From Torymus aiolomorphi (lineage: Eukaryota > Arthropoda > Insecta > Hymenoptera > Torymidae): a stretch of 64,000 nucleotides of DNA. The position numbers and the translations under genes were made by a program. Each line of letters begins with the position of its first letter. Positions within the stretch are counted from its first letter, which is position 1. Positions 48,170-62,380 of the stretch are shown here, piece after piece. Below the pieces are notes generated by a model that was not told the origin of the DNA, did no database searches, and saw only the letters and a list, made by a program, of their open reading frames with translations. The stretch is taken from contig CM070873.1 in NCBI GenBank assembly GCA_036365515.1, positions 221,521,376 to 221,585,375 of the forward strand. The letters are read 5' to 3'.

Positions 48170-51100
48170 GTAAACACAATACGTGTGGCATGCGAAAAAA
48201 ATTATTTGAAGTGCATTTTAAATTTGAAATAAGATGAAGTTAAAAATAAGAGCATAACATATATGTACTTATCGCGTGAACAGTGATTATTATCCGCGTA
48301 ACGTAAGAAGTTCCACGTTTTATCTTCGATCTAGTATATTATATAGTATAGTTATATTATTGTATAACCGTCATCGAGTTTTAGATGCGAAACGATGATA
48401 AATCAACGAAGAATCAATATGAAAGTAGTAGTACATCAGTTCTGCACACAATCGGATAAAATTTCTGCCACACATAAATTGTCAAATTGTTACTTAATAA
48501 AGAGTAAAAAAAAGAATAAAAAACTAGAGAAAAGTCGAGTAGCGAAATGGGAGCATTGAAATAACGAAATTTATTTTTCTATATAGCGTAAGTAAAGATC
48601 CATAAACATCAGCGTACACGTCTCTGGCCTTGTTTCTGACGTTGACCCGCACTTTTCCTCCTCATTTCTGATTCTCGGACATTCAATAATAAGTTAAAAT
48701 AGCTCTTGCCAAATTTCTACAGAAGTTACGGTGTAGCTTTGACGAAGTTAAAGATGTTCGCTATTTATTATTCGAAATTAACCTTTTGGTAATCAAATCG
48801 TTTCGTATAATAGTCGTTGAATAAATGAGATGTAGAGCAGTATTTTAAAATCTAGATATCTAACTTTTAAATTTCAGTTGAATGAAATTCTTGTATAATT
48901 AATTGTTGTTTGTCAAAATCTAGATCTAATTGAACTAATTTTGGTTTATTTGCAAATTTATTCAGGTATTATTCAGAAATAAGCAAAACATATATAATTT
49001 TCAAGATGAATTTATATTTTACACTTTAGTATACTTTATATACGGAGAGCCAATTCCATAATATTTTAATAAAGGTTTTAGAACAATCAGTAAGAAAAAT
49101 TGGGATTTACTAAGATTTAAGAAAGAGCAATAAAGAATTGTGAAGAACAAATCAGCCTAGAATACAAAACAAACTATAGTTGATACCGGCAACAATGCAA
49201 ACGTGCAAAGAGAACGAAATTGGTGGGAAAAATGTTAATGGGTTTACCACTTGAGGCGAAGGAAAGGAGGAAGCGAGAGAAAAGAGGAAAAAGCGTTAAG
49301 CACACAATAAGTAGCGATAAACTGTAGAGGCGGGCGCGTGCTCGGCAGCAGGCGCGGTGACTCGCCGAGATTGCCAGGTTGATTATGATTATTGCGGCAT
49401 TGGTGCGTCGAACTATATTTAGCTAGAATCTAATTCGCACGCCTGCGGGTATCCCGTGACAATTTCTTATTTACAAGCGCGCCGCGGATAGCCGCGAGCA
49501 ATCGTCGCGCCGTCGTGGTCGCCGCTAGCGCGCTACTGGTGTTGGGTAAATGAGCGATGCAAATAATATCCGATAACCATTGCACTGTATACGCACGCGC
49601 CCGAGCGCTCGCTTGAAAATGAAAAATTCTCGGCTTCATTTACCAATTAGTTGTCGCGCCGGCTATTCCGGCGTTGCCGCGTGCCAAGCAATTCGTCTAC
49701 TATAGTCGTTATGTCATCGCACTTGCAGAGAGCCGACGCGCACACGAGTTATCGCAAAAGTGTCTGCCGCCTAGTGTTTTTAAAATACATACTTTTTTGT
49801 TGTTGTTTGCCGGTAAAATGGTAGTGTCGGTACTATACGTACTCGTACGAAATGCAAGAATCGAGTACCTTGCGCATGACACGTGGGCATAAAGGATTAA
49901 ATTTTATTACTTTTGTGTTTCAATTGATCACGAAAACAGTAACTTCGACTGCCTTGAACTATGTATATTCTTTATAGGTATTACTTGCTTTTATTTATTT
50001 TTGTAATCAATTTTACTTTTAGAATTAATAGTTTTTGGAATTTTTGTAGCTAATTTTAATGATTTTAGCGGCAGTCATAAAAAGTACTATTTCAAAAAGT
50101 AAAATTTGCTACGAAAATCATAAAAATTATTATTGAAAAAGGATAATTTCTCACTAAAACCATAAAAATTACAATTTAAAAACTATAAGAATCTCAGATG
50201 ACGAGTGTGTCTCAACGCGACTGTCGAAGATAGTAAATTTTCTTATAAAATAGTAAAATTTGTAAAAAACTTTTCCGCGTATAATGGTGTGTATAAAATA
50301 ATTTAATCTTATATGTTTAACTAAAAGAAATATATTGAAAATTTTAGAATAATAATACATTAATAAATATCGTTTTCCATTTATTTAATAAAATCAGATT
50401 TTAATAAGAAAATTTAGTTTTTAGAATAATATTTTATATGAAAGAAAAAGTGAAAATTTTTAAAACTATTTTCTCTAAGTCATCTAGTTAGTTTTAGTTT
50501 TAATGAAAAGGAAATTATAACCATGCACAGTTCAATAAAATTTCATCTTTTCATGTTAGTCTTTTTTCTGTTATCGATTGCGAAAATATAAAATATCGTG
50601 TCGAGAAATACCTGTGTGATTTGTGTCAGAGGTCGTACAGGAAATACAGATGTCATAAAGATGGCGTAAGACGAATATCATGTTCAAAGCCATAAACGTC
50701 TTTTTATCATTCAAAAAAGTCCAAAATTGAAATCATCTCTTAATTACTAATTACTAATATGTAGTTTTACAAGACCTGCGTGCTACACTGTTTAACAGTA
50801 GATGCTACGACAAAAACAAGAAGTCCCAATATAATGTTATTTTTCTCCTGATAAGACTCTGATGAGTTTGGCCTCATGGCCTTGATACATTGTAACATAA
50901 ATGATCAAATAATGTTCACAATTCATTGTGACTAAGTAATACTGATATAATCATTACAACAATGATTACATGCTTCATTAGTACGAAAAAATATGAAACT
51001 TTCGCAATAGAATGATTTAGTTTTATATAGTAAATTTTATTGATAAATCTGTCAGACACGTCGTCTCCGATTTCTGTAAATAAGGAAATATATATTCCAA

Positions 51101-54100
51101 CGAAATTTTGATTACAATATACTTATTATATAATTTTATCAGGCAAAATGTTTTTAGAGTACAAATTGACTGCAGAATATTTTACTTTATCGATATTTTA
51201 GCACCACTGTTAGTTTTTAAAGGTATCCATAGCTATTCGAAATTGGTCAATATAACATTGCAGCGGAATCACAAACCTATCATTGACTAACATAATTGCA
51301 CATAACATTTTTTTCTCATTCTGTAAAGAAAATAATGGTGAACCTAATATGTCTGATTTGATAGTCATGCACACGCTTTATCACCATAAAAAAGAAATTA
51401 AATTTCACATTAAAACTCCGTGCTAAATAGATTGTCACGTGGAAGATAAGAGACTGCCCATTCAGCAAAGAATAACTAGCTCGCGATGCACTCGACGTGA
51501 CATCGCGACAATATTTTTTATTTGTTTATCAAACATGTATCTACTCTAAAAACTAATAAGGGACTTACTAATATAAAAAAGTTGAAGTTCTTGAACCTCT
51601 CGGTCGCAAAAAGCAGTCTCACATGTACTGGATTGCAGGTAAATTAAAGATTCGAAAACGCAAAAGGAACTGGACGCAACGAAAGATTGTACAGTTATAT
51701 AGCAGAAAAAATTTGCAAGTATTTTTTCAGCCGATTTTCTCTATAAAAGGCGCCCGTGGGAAGAGTCTTTTTTCTCTTGGATCTCAGCTCGAGCGGAATA
51801 GGATCAGTCGGCAGATCAAGTCCCGGGTAAAAAGGTCTCTCTCTGCGGCGCAAAAGTTCTCCTGCAGCGGCGCGGCCGGCGAATTCGCGATCGCGTCCTG
51901 GAAAAGGAGCGCTACATATTACAAAACGCGTAGTCAAGCCGCGTACTCGCGCGGCCTGCGGCGACAGTAAGAAGACTGCGCGTGCGCGCGGGAGAAAAAA
52001 GAGCTCGCGCGATGCGAAGTAAGACGCTTCAGCGAAGTGTCGCGCGACGGCAAAGGTTTCTCTTACCGTTGCGCGCAATTAAAAGGTCCTCTCTAGCCAT
52101 AAGTCGTATACGTGAGCCGGCGGTGCGTCATGCGCAAGCGCGCCGGCCGGCAACCCAACTTGTGTGTTCCACGCGGGGCCTGCCGCGAAGCTGGAGCCGT
52201 AAAAAATAAGAGAAGAAATTCATACTATACGCGCGCTCGCGTTAGTCTATTCAGGCCATTGGTCAGAACCGCTTCCATCCCGGGCGAGACACGCTCAAAT
52301 CGTACCGTTACGCGCTGCGATGCGACTTTTTCTGCCGATCAATCAGTGAGCAGTGTCGTCCCTCTCTCTCTCTCTCCCTCTCGCACGATCGATCGGATCG
52401 ATTGGCTTCGCGGCGCACGTAGCTATCGCCGGTTCCCGAGAATGATCCACCACGACGACGACGACGACGAGGACGAGATCGCCACGGCGGGGATACCGAT
52501 CAATTCCGAGATCGGATTTTTCTCTACCACCCCCGTGCCCACTCGGCTTCTTTTTTCTCACATTACTGTACACTTTGCGCTAATGGAGGATCGCTACTTA
52601 GATTTATGTTGTCTCGTAAATTATCCGAGTTATGCGAGCGATTTTAAACGAGGGGATCGTGGATCGTTTAACCTCAGAACTGACTCTCTCGGACAAATCG
52701 ACGTTTTTTATCAGCAGCTTCCTTTCTTTCAAATACTCTTATTGTATCAACACTGTACAATACCTTTTCGAATGCGGTATGGCATTTTATCGATATACCA
52801 GGCGATGGAAGTGAATTAAGTTAACGGTGTTCAATTGCTTAAAGTCTTATTAGTTTCTTAAATTAGAATTTCCTGTGAAATTAATGTTAATGATTAACGA
52901 GGGTTCCGAAGATTCAAATTATCGCTTCACTTTTCCTCTCTACCCTATACCCTTTATAGTATTCAAAGGAATTTCAAATCGTGGAAGTAATAAACTTACC
53001 GCGCAGGGGGGTGAAGTGAAACTCGGCAAATTAGGTTTTCGTTGTGGGAGAGACAACTAATGTCAAAATGTCATGTCATGAATCGACTTATCCTAGACCT
53101 CACTCATCCCTGAAGGCACTTCACCGGGCTTGTTGAAGACGGAAGCGCGATCGCGCTTGAATTTTATCTGATTATAGCACGCCTTGATATCCATACGTCT
53201 ATTTTTGTACCGTACATCCGACATGCGGATGTTACAATAGGTGTGAAATATTCATGAGGCAGACATTGTTTCACCACTGTGATTTTACATCTTACAAATT
53301 TTTAACACTTTATATCTATAATTAAATAATTTATAAACTTCCAACTAAAAACAGTGATTTTCTTAATTTATGCGTATTACTGGACAACTGTAAGTTGAGA
53401 AGGAATTAGCTTTGAAAAATGTAACTTCAAAGTAAAAATTATTTTAGGATTGAATGAGTCTTGTGTCGCTATAAATAAATGTAGAATGGGACGTAAAATG
53501 AATTCCTTCCACTAAATATAAATATAAATCCTTTTAAAGTATAACGAAAGAGAGTATCCAAAATGTATAATTATCCCCGGCGAGATTGAAGGCAAGCTAT
53601 TTTGATGTCCAAGTGTCGGGATCTCGTGCGCGTAAAGACGCGACGAAGACTAGACGTAAAAACACAAAAAGGATATCGCGCGCGCGATCTGCGCTCGCAG
53701 ACGGAACGCAGCGAAGCGATTGAAAAATGGTAACTTATTTACGTCGCGCGACGCGCGTGTCTCTCTTTGTGCAGCGAAGCGGAAGCCGCGCGTGCGGCGG
53801 CGGGCCTCGCCTTTTTCACTGATCCTTCGCTGCGAGTGTGTAACGAGCGTTAAAGAGCGCAGCCGACGTGTCGTTAACTTTTTACACCTCGGGTTCTCGC
53901 GCGCGCACGCGCTTACGGGTGTCCGGGGATAAAACGAGCGCGACAGGTTTATGAATTTTCGACTGAAAAGCGAGCAGAGCGGCGCGAGTGCGCGCGCGTA
54001 GGGCGCATCAGACGCTTGAGAGAAAAAAGGGAGTGACGGGGGTAGGGACAATCGGGCTACTAACAGCGGCGCGCGCGCATATGCCGTTAGCTGTGTACAA

Positions 54101-57100
54101 AGCGCGCTTTAAAGCTCCACCAGGGATAAATATAGTTTTAGCGAACGGAGGTCACTCGCACTGTCTCTCGCGGGCCGCATGCGGCTCGGGCTAAGCCTCC
54201 TTCTTTGCCGCGGATGTTCAATTGCCCATTACAATACAAAGACACTGCCAATTTTTTAATTATCACGGTTACTTGTATACTATTCACTCGAAGATTCTAG
54301 TTTTCAAAATTTCTTTTGTTTCTTTCTATGAAATATGTAATGAATTCTTGTTTAATTTTATTGAAGAAATCGACGATTCCCAAAGCTACGATAAGTATCC
54401 GCTTAGAATCATATGTTTATGAAACAAACTACCTATAGACGCGTATAAAAATATGTTTACACTTTCAGATAATTAGGACTAAAATTACGATATTTCACTG
54501 CTCATACGCAAACTATTATCATAAACTTCTTGATAATTTATCGCTACCCTATATATGGACATGACGGAAACTTTAGAAAGGTTTACCGTCAACTGGAGCT
54601 AAACGAGCACTGCCAAGGCAGCGATCTTTTTATGATTAATATCATTTTGTACTGCTGCCATTACACATATAACTCAAAGTGATAAAAAGAAACCAATTGG
54701 AGACGATTACGCGAATACATATAAAGACAGTGCAAATCTGCGTGCAAATTAAAATGGACAAAAATATCTTTCGCGAGAAAGGGAAGGAGGCGACGGCGAA
54801 GGGGCCATAAGTTAGTCGATTGTGTGCGTACTTGGATATCATAAGAGAGAAACAACTAGGCTCGGGGGGAGGGCTGAAGAGGCGCAATCAGTGAGCGCAG
54901 GCATTTCCTCGCTCTCTCTCCGTCTCTCTCATACACTCCTGAGCAGAACCGTCACATGAGACTTTATCGGTGCGGCGCTTAACAGCCGCGGTGTAATTAG
55001 CTCTGAATCGCGCTTGATTGACGCTCGGCGAAGGGATAATAGTATACGTACGGGCGGCTACCGCCGTAGAGGAAGAGAGCGAGACAGATCGAACGCGACG
55101 TCTCATGCAGGCCGTTAAATTTATTATTTGCAAAATTGCTATCGCGCCAATGGGCGAGAGGGAAGCGGGAAGGATCGTCGCTTCGACCTCGACCGAGAAA
55201 ACGACCTTGCCCGCCTCGAGAGATCGATGCCTCTCTCGCGACTTTCCTCCTCTCGTTTTTGCCTCCTGCTCGCTCGCTCGCTCGCTTAACTGTGCGTAAA
55301 TGTATGCACGCAATCGACTTGTTTCGAAATTAACGCGTACGGTCTTCTCTTCCAGCGCGTGCGTGCACACTTTTCTTCTTCACGTGTGCCTTATAGAACA
55401 CCGACGGCCTTTTAAATACTTCGGAGCTGGAGTGTAATGTTTGATAGGGCGAAATATCGATTGGCTGGAAAACAGATACGAAGAAGAGAAAAGAGATCGA
55501 GGAAATACGCACGTGCACGTGAATGAGGAGATAGGGGATGGGAAAAACGTATGACAATTGATACGACAATGTTGTGACCGCGCTAAAAGTGCAGAGATAT
55601 TGGTCGGAAACTTTTAGTTATTCGCAAGAATATATAGAAGATAGGAAGAAACTCGTAGAGCGAAAGTGTTAATTTGACGAATGACAAGTAACAGTTGTAT
55701 ACACTGACTGGTGATTTGACGACAATGGAGTATTGATAAAAATGGAAACAAGTTCATAAAGCATGATGAGATAAGAATAAAAAGCTATCTAGTGATTCCC
55801 ATGTGCAAAGTTCGCCTCGAGGAGAAATATAAATATAACTTGCAACTCGCTAGCAAATCTAAATGATTAATGATATTGAATTTTTTATAAATCGCTTTTG
55901 AAAAAAAGAAAGCCGTTGTCAATCCTCGCCGTTGCATATAAGTAACCTCGTTTCGCTTGTTCCACCGGTTCCACGTATACATTTGGCAAGATGTGCGCGC
56001 ATCCCCCGTGGTTACGCTTTTGTTTTTCCCATCAAATTAGCGGACAAAGTACATCAAACGAGCGCAAGATTGGCCAATTTGTCGTCAATTATCTTGTCGA
56101 ATTCCCGGGCACGTGAGAATCTAACCACGCGGAATCTTCAGGACAGACGGGAGCAAAGAAAAAATTGAAGATGAAAGGCATGAAGACGAAGACGAAAAGG
56201 AAGGCAAAGAAAAACGCGTCTTCGCGGCGCGCATCACAGAAGTGTACATCATCTGCGAAGGCGATTGGCGATGATCGACGATAGGACCGCGGTGATTTGC
56301 GGTAAACGTCGTACCCCCCGGAGCTCTCGTGCGCAATCGGGCGACGCAGGTATAGGTAGGCCTGCGTCATAATCGAACGAGCCGCCCGACGTGAGAGTGC
56401 ATTTCTCTTTCTCTCTGTTCCTCGTGCATCTTTAACTCGCCAAGACGTCTCTGTGTGCGTGCCCCCTCCTTCCCCCCACGCACACGTACGTACAGACACA
56501 CTTGAAGTAGGAGGGACGTGCGCACGCGCGCCGTTTAAAAATATATCGCTCTTGCACGGCAGCGTACCCACTATAGGCGAGAGAGACGGATAAGTGCGTC
56601 TGGTAGGGCGCGTCGTCTTTGGGGGCAGGATCTTTAGCATTTTCGCTGCAAGCTTCCGGCTTTACTTTTATTACGAAACATATTACTCTTTAGTCTGACT
56701 GAACTAATTTTAACGTAAAATTCGTTTTTGAGAAAAATTAATTCAGCGGCAATCGGCGTCGGAAAGTCGTGTATTATATCAATGCATTTGAATTCTTTTG
56801 AAATAAGTCATTCTTTCGATATTATCGGTGATGCTTTTAATAGCGAATAAAATTTAAACTCAGCGAAAATAAGATGTAAAACGTTAAAAAAGAAGATTTG
56901 TGATAACTTAGACATATAGATTCGGACTCACTATTATCTGTGATAGGTAATATGGAGACCATATGATAGAGTTCGCGCTGAGTACTAACCTTTTGACTAG
57001 ATGACAGAAAAGATCTACTAAAAATCATATTGTTCAATAATAAATTTGAGATTGTAAACTTCTTAAATTGTAAATATTATTTGCGTGATTGTCAAACTCA

Positions 57101-58900
57101 AATAAAGTTAGGATCACTTTATTCTCTGATTCTTCTTTATTACATTTTTACGAAAGAAAATTTTTCTGATAATTATTCAGTAATTTGTTTTAATTATTAA
57201 AAGAAGATATACCTACAACAGCAATGAAAACGGTTAGTTTCAAACTTTTGAAATATGGAATAATTGCTAAAATTATTGATAATAAGTATAAAATTATTTG
57301 GATATTTATAAAATATGTGTCATACCATCTCGAAGTTAGCCGTATCCGGATGGGTAATTATTTCCCCAGCGAAGGGAGCGGTGTTCATATCACCCACGCA
57401 CCTAATATAACAATCTATCTGCCCCCCGTTAATGCTGGCAATTAAAAGTTGCTACCTTCGTAATAACGCCGGGCACGTAATATATTTTTTAAACGATCAA
57501 ATCATCCAATTAAAATTTCAGCCTGTTTTGTTGGCTGTCGGGGCGAGCGCAGATCACGCAGCGGCGAAAGTTTAGCTGGAATCGGCTGATTAGACTGTCA
57601 GTCCGTAAAAAGGATGAACTTTTTAGGGCTGGGCTCTGTGTGTGCGCACTTGCACGCCGCTCGCACACGCGACCGTGAAATCGCCGCGGGAGTCTCGTCG
57701 CCCTCTCGTCCCTCGAATGAATATCGCGGCGGCGGCGGCGGCCGTCGCTTCGAACCGCACGCCCGCGAGACATGGGCTCGACACGCGAAATTAAGGGTTT
57801 GCGGCTTGCCGCTCACACGCGTGGGAGGCATGCGTCTACGTCTGTGCGTTCATTCATTTTTTCGAACCTTTTTCCACTTCGCTGAATAGTCCTGCATGGC
57901 GTGCGAGCCGCGAATAAACTTGCGCTCGGCTTCCCTGCGCCTCTTCCGTCGGACCTATTACCGAAGTTACTCCACGTCAGATGGCTAGTGATAAGTTATT
58001 ACGCGGCATAGGTAGCCCGCAAGTGCGCGCGACAGTGATACAAAGCGAGCGACTAAAATCTAGCCGGCACAATTGTAACGCCAGACGATAATAAAATACT
58101 CTGAATATAGATGTGAGAAATGAGGAGTAACATAGCGACTTATGAGTTAATTATGATGAGAAGAAAAACTCATATAATGTTGGGGATGTTTCATGAAATT
58201 TTAGTCCACTTGAATAAAAAAAGGATCATGCAATTTTTTCTTTTTTAATACATTTTAACATTGCCTTTATTTTGTGTCTGCGCAAGATAAAAATTTATTT
58301 CTTTAAATCAAATCAAACTTAATTTTCTAGTTTATTTTATTATTTCTCATTGGTGTTGATAACATTATCGATAAGCATATTTTTAAACGGATCGTTTAAA
58401 CGAAACAGATGAACTACAAAATTAAATCTGATAATTATAAATAGTACATTACGGTACAAATGACGAAAGTTGAAGTTCCGCCACTGAAATTTCGTCTCGT
58501 GTACCGTATACTATTTTTCTTGATGTCCGGTGGAAAGTACGTTTGCCACTGACAATGATAACGCACCCGACGGGCTCGAGAGCATTGAGTTCGATGCCCG
58601 CCCCCGACATTTGCGGCACGAGCGCAGCGAGTGCTGCTGGTCGGGGGGGGCGGGTATCGAAAACATCACGTGCATAATTTTAATAAGTGAATTTTACTGA
58701 AGATCGTGTAAAATATTTTTATTTTACGTGCAATTGTTACAATTGTTACACGTACAATTATTAAACATGCGGTACTTTTGCTCCATTTGCAGCAACAAAG
58801 TCAACTACTTCATTTGTATCTGAAAAAATAAATGATCACTCAAGAAGAAATTTTCACAAAAAGTGCGACATTATTAACGAACAATCTTTTATCCATTTCA
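48170..58900. other. Non-coding stretch with several CpG islands
   Basis: Alternating AT-rich DNA and CpG-rich patches (49260-49700, 51780-52500, 53600-54200, 54850-55400, 56090-56640, 57500-58080, 58550-58660). The longest frame is 235 codons (52112-52819), with no recognised domain and a composition that shifts along its length. Upstream non-coding or small coding exons of myoglianin could be here, but none can be supported by eye. Confidence 0.35.
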
Positions 58901-58928
58901 CAAATTAAAGCAATATAAATCACTTGTA

Positions 58929-59093
58929 TACCCGATGGGCCGCATTGATTCTGACAATGCATACCCCGTTAGTGACTGTCACACATAATATTTAAATCGT
59001 TAACATACCTCGAAAATGATATGAACATTCAAAAGGTTATGTGTGAGTGCCACTAACGGGACATGCATTGCTAGAATCAATGTCCATCGGGTG
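58929..59093. mobile_element. 165-bp MITE, CACCCGATGG ends, TA target duplication
   Basis: Left end tacccgatggg and right end ccatcgggtg are flanked by TA on both sides (58927-58928 and 59094-59095). The inverted ends extend about 60 bp with matching attgattct, caatgcat and cccgttagtg blocks. The TA duplication and small size fit a Tc1/mariner-type MITE. Confidence 0.75.
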
Positions 59094-59753
59094 TACCTTG
59101 ATGATCAGAAGTGATAGTTTTTGTTGTAAATATAGGTTAATGACTTTGAATATGTTGACAAAACCTCTAAAACAATCTATTAATAAAGTCTACAGTTGCC
59201 TAGTTACCAACTCAGAATCAATGGTTAAATGTCCTTCTTTCGTCATCGAAAACAATGGCGAAACCACGTACTTTTCACCAGGGCATCAATAAAATACTAT
59301 TGAGTATTGTAAACAAATGAAATTTGATCCCAGTACAAATCAATAAATCAGCCAAATAATGCAATTATTAACTCACAAGGAGTGTATCTCAGATCCGGGT
59401 GATTGATTCACTTCAGGTTGTAGAATATGACTTCTTATATATAAAAATGAAAAGCCCTACAATCCTAAACCCTAACGCCTCCAGCATTTTTAGTTACATG
59501 AGGTTGAATTTTTTTAAAATTAAGTGATTTTTTTCACCTAAAATCACATATTTGGCGGCTAAACCTTGCTTTTATGCCTGTAAACAAACCATAAAATATT
59601 TTTATTTGTTAAAATATGACATATTTTAGTAAAATATATAACAATTTTTAATAAAAATATCCATTGGTATTTTATATTATTTTATTCCCATCTCTACTAT
59701 AATGTCCATTTTACAGCCTGAAAAGCGGAGCAAAAGTGGCGTCTGATTCCCTC

Positions 59754-59842
59754 TTTTACTTTATTCCCGCATAATGCGAGAATAAAGTAAATTAGCAGGA
59801 ATAAAGTACTTTTATTCTCGCATTATGCGGAAATAAAGTAAA
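59754..59842. repeat. Palindrome with 'ctttattcccgcataatgcg' arms
   Basis: Arms tttattcccgcataatgcgag and its complement (ctcgcattatgcggaaataaa) surround a spacer of about 20 bp that repeats 'ggaataaagta'. A related cgtttcgctacgctagctcggg segment follows at about 60018-60040. Confidence 0.75.
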
Positions 59843-61357
59843 TTAGCCGGAATAAAATAACATAGTCTAATTTTTTACGTTTATGGTGAATTGGGTTAAA
59901 ACTAACAAAATTATAACACATAAATACAAAATAACTTTTCAAATCTATGAAGTGGTCACAGTGGCTATGGGAATAAAGAACTATATGTAACACGGGACTA
60001 AAGTCGATCATTCCCTCGTTTCGCTACGCTAGCTCGGGCAATGAACTCACCCGCGGGAATAATCTGCGATTTTAGTTCCTTGTTACATAATGTACTATTA
60101 TATTATCTTATTTGGATACATAAAATACAATGTATGCCAATATTCTTGCATTAATCAGAATGAAACTAATTGACGATTAGGAAGCGTGGTATATTCATTA
60201 AATTTATTCAATTTGAAGTCCAATGTGAAGAATATTTAATAATTATATTCATCAATGAGTCCTTAATATCCAAAATCCCATTAGAAATAATTGATACGAT
60301 AGGACCACTTATGGGTTAGTCTCTAAAGGCTACTAATCGAGTCGACAAACCAGTCAATGAAAGAATCGATAGCGTATAGTTCAATTAAAAGTGTAGAGAT
60401 GGCACCACTCGAACGTCAACTGTGTATTCTTTTGTAAAGAAGGAAGGTTATGTGGATTATGCCTTGTGTTTCATCTAAACATATGATAATATAATTTGCT
60501 AACATTCTGTATGTTTGATTTTTTATAATTTTAAAATTAAAAAATAATTTTTGTTATTAAATTATGGGCAATTGGACGATGATAAAGTAAGTCATATTAT
60601 TATATTTTTTTTATGTTGATGTAAAATAATTTTTAGTTTGTTCATTTAAATGTATAAATAAAATACTTCAAAGAATTTTTTCTTATAGAAACTTGAAAAA
60701 AATTTGTTACATGATTAAAAATATCTAATTTCACAATATTAATTTAATTTTTATCTAATTTGAAATGGATTAAAATGTTTTATTTTTTTTTAATTTCAAG
60801 ATTATTGGAAGATTATTCAATAAATATAAAAAAAATTTTAATTTAAAATATTAATAGTTACAGAGAAAATATAATTTGTACAGTGCATATTTAACATTTC
60901 TGAAGAATAATTCACATTTTGAAGGATGATATTACATGTCATAAAAACAACGGAAGCAGAAAGACAAACGACACCAATAGTACTTGCTAAACTGGAGGGA
61001 GACACATGAACATTTATTGAGTCTTTTTTCTGAAATGCAGACTTCATTCACATTCATAAAAACATCCCTGTCAGTGATTAGTTTTGGCGCAAACCGGTTG
61101 TTAGTTGATTATGAATCAGTGCATGAATTTAACTGTATCTTCTCTGATATGTAATTCACGATCTGTCTGCCTTAAATCTGTACAGTTTTGTATTTTTTTC
61201 ACAAAATACTATATCTGCCTGTGCAGGTATACATCTGCTCCTTGTTGGTCCAAATGTTCCTGAATCCTCTTGGAGACAAATAAGGACTTTGGGGAGTAGT
61301 TTTCCTGAGGCAGTCACAGAATATTGCACCATGTAAGAGTGGCAGATAAAGTATTTT

Positions 61358-61605
61358 TTGAAAAAATTACGAAAAGATTTGGGACAGACAGATCATCAAT
61401 TAAATACCAGAGAAGATGCAGTTAAAATTCATGTACTGATTCATAATCAACTGTCTGCACCCATATTTCAAAATATGATTCAGTATTCTTGGTTTGCGTC
61501 AAAACTAATCACTGATAGGGATGTTTTTATGAATGTGAAGGAAGTCTGCATTCCAGAAAATATTACTGGTGTCGTTTGTCTTTCTGCTTTCGTTGTTTTT
61601 ATGAC
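61358..61605 (+). pseudogene. Possible transposon-protein fragment
   Basis: The frame reads 'LGQTDHQLNTREDAVKIHVL', then 'HNQLSAPIFQNMIQYSWFAS'. The spacing of 'hNQLSsPrF..Mi.Y.WF' is familiar from uncharacterised insect transposon-associated proteins, but I cannot name a family with confidence. The frame is interrupted at its 3' side by the MITE at 61611, which contributes the last codons of the open frame. It lacks a plausible start and catalytic part. Confidence 0.3.
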
Positions 61606-61610
61606 ATGTA

Positions 61611-61755
61611 CACCCGAGGGATGTTGATTCTTGTCGAACGTGCCAGGTAATTTCATTACCTCCAAACATTAACTCCAAATCGGAATTGTCCAATGAAATT
61701 GCAGGATTTTCAAATTGACTAGTCACGATCCACAAGAATCAACTTCCCTCGGGTG
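61611..61755. mobile_element. 145-bp MITE, CACCCGAGGG ends, TA target duplication
   Basis: Left end cacccgagggatgttgattc and right end gaatcaacttccctcgggtg are flanked by TA (61609-61610 and 61756-61757). The left arm of the host inverted repeat lacks it (gacatgtaata complement at about 60930-60940), giving an internal empty site. The ends are related to those of the MITE at 58929-59093. Confidence 0.82.
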
Positions 61756-62380
61756 TACCATTTTTCAAAATGTGAATTATTCTTCAGGAATGTTAAATAT
61801 GCATTGTGCAAATTATATTTTCTCTGTAAGTACTAATATTTTAAATTAAAAATTTTTTTATATTTATTGAATAATATTCCAATAATCTTGAAATTAAAAA
61901 AAACATTTAATCCATTTCAAATTAGACAAAAATTAGGTTAATATTGTAAACTAGATATTTTTAATCACGTAACAAATTTTTTTCAAGTTTCTATAAGAAG
62001 AAATTTTTTGAATTATTTTATTTATACATTTAAATGAACAAACTAAAAATTATTTTACATCAAAATAAAAAAAATATAATAATATAACTTACTTTATCAT
62101 CGTCCAATTGCCCATAATTTAATAACAATAATGATTTTTTAATTTTAAAATTATAAAAAATCAAACATACAGTATGTCAGCAAATTATATTATCATAAGT
62201 TTAGATGAAACATAAGACAAAATCCACATAACCATCCTTCTTTACAATAGAATACACAGTTGACGTTCGGGTGGTGCCATCTCTACACTTTTAATTGAAC
62301 TATACGCTATCGATTCTTTCATTGACTGGTCTGCAGTCGAATTGTCGAATCGATCAGTAACCTTTAGACCACTCCTTCAG

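Larger units (their letters stand above)
60320..62380. mobile_element. 2.06-kb inverted-repeat (foldback) element
   Basis: The left arm (about 60320-61175) and right arm (about 61385-62380) mirror each other at roughly 85-92% by eye. Landmarks are 'gaaagaatcgatagcgtata', 'gggcaattggacgatgataa', 'cagagaaaatataatttg' and 'aaacatccctgtcagtgatt' with their complements. The centre and right arm hold a short frame (61358-61627) with a 'HNQLSAPIFQNMIQYSWF' stretch reminiscent of insect transposon-derived proteins, also partly present in the left arm on the other strand. The exact outer ends and target duplication were not resolved. The right arm carries an inserted MITE. Confidence 0.7.

Noticed and set aside
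52112..52819. 235-codon plus-strand open frame
   Set aside because: Long, but with no recognisable motif. It crosses from CpG-rich to AT-rich DNA with changing composition and includes simple-sequence Asp/Ser runs. A transcript or conservation would be needed.
54888..55370. 160-codon minus-strand frame considered as a myoglianin 5' exon
   Set aside because: No signal peptide or propeptide pattern; Arg/Ser/Ala low complexity typical of CpG-rich DNA.
56089..56640. 183-codon minus-strand frame
   Set aside because: No domain; composition is that of a CpG island, and the C-terminal Phe-rich part is a GA-rich run read in reverse.
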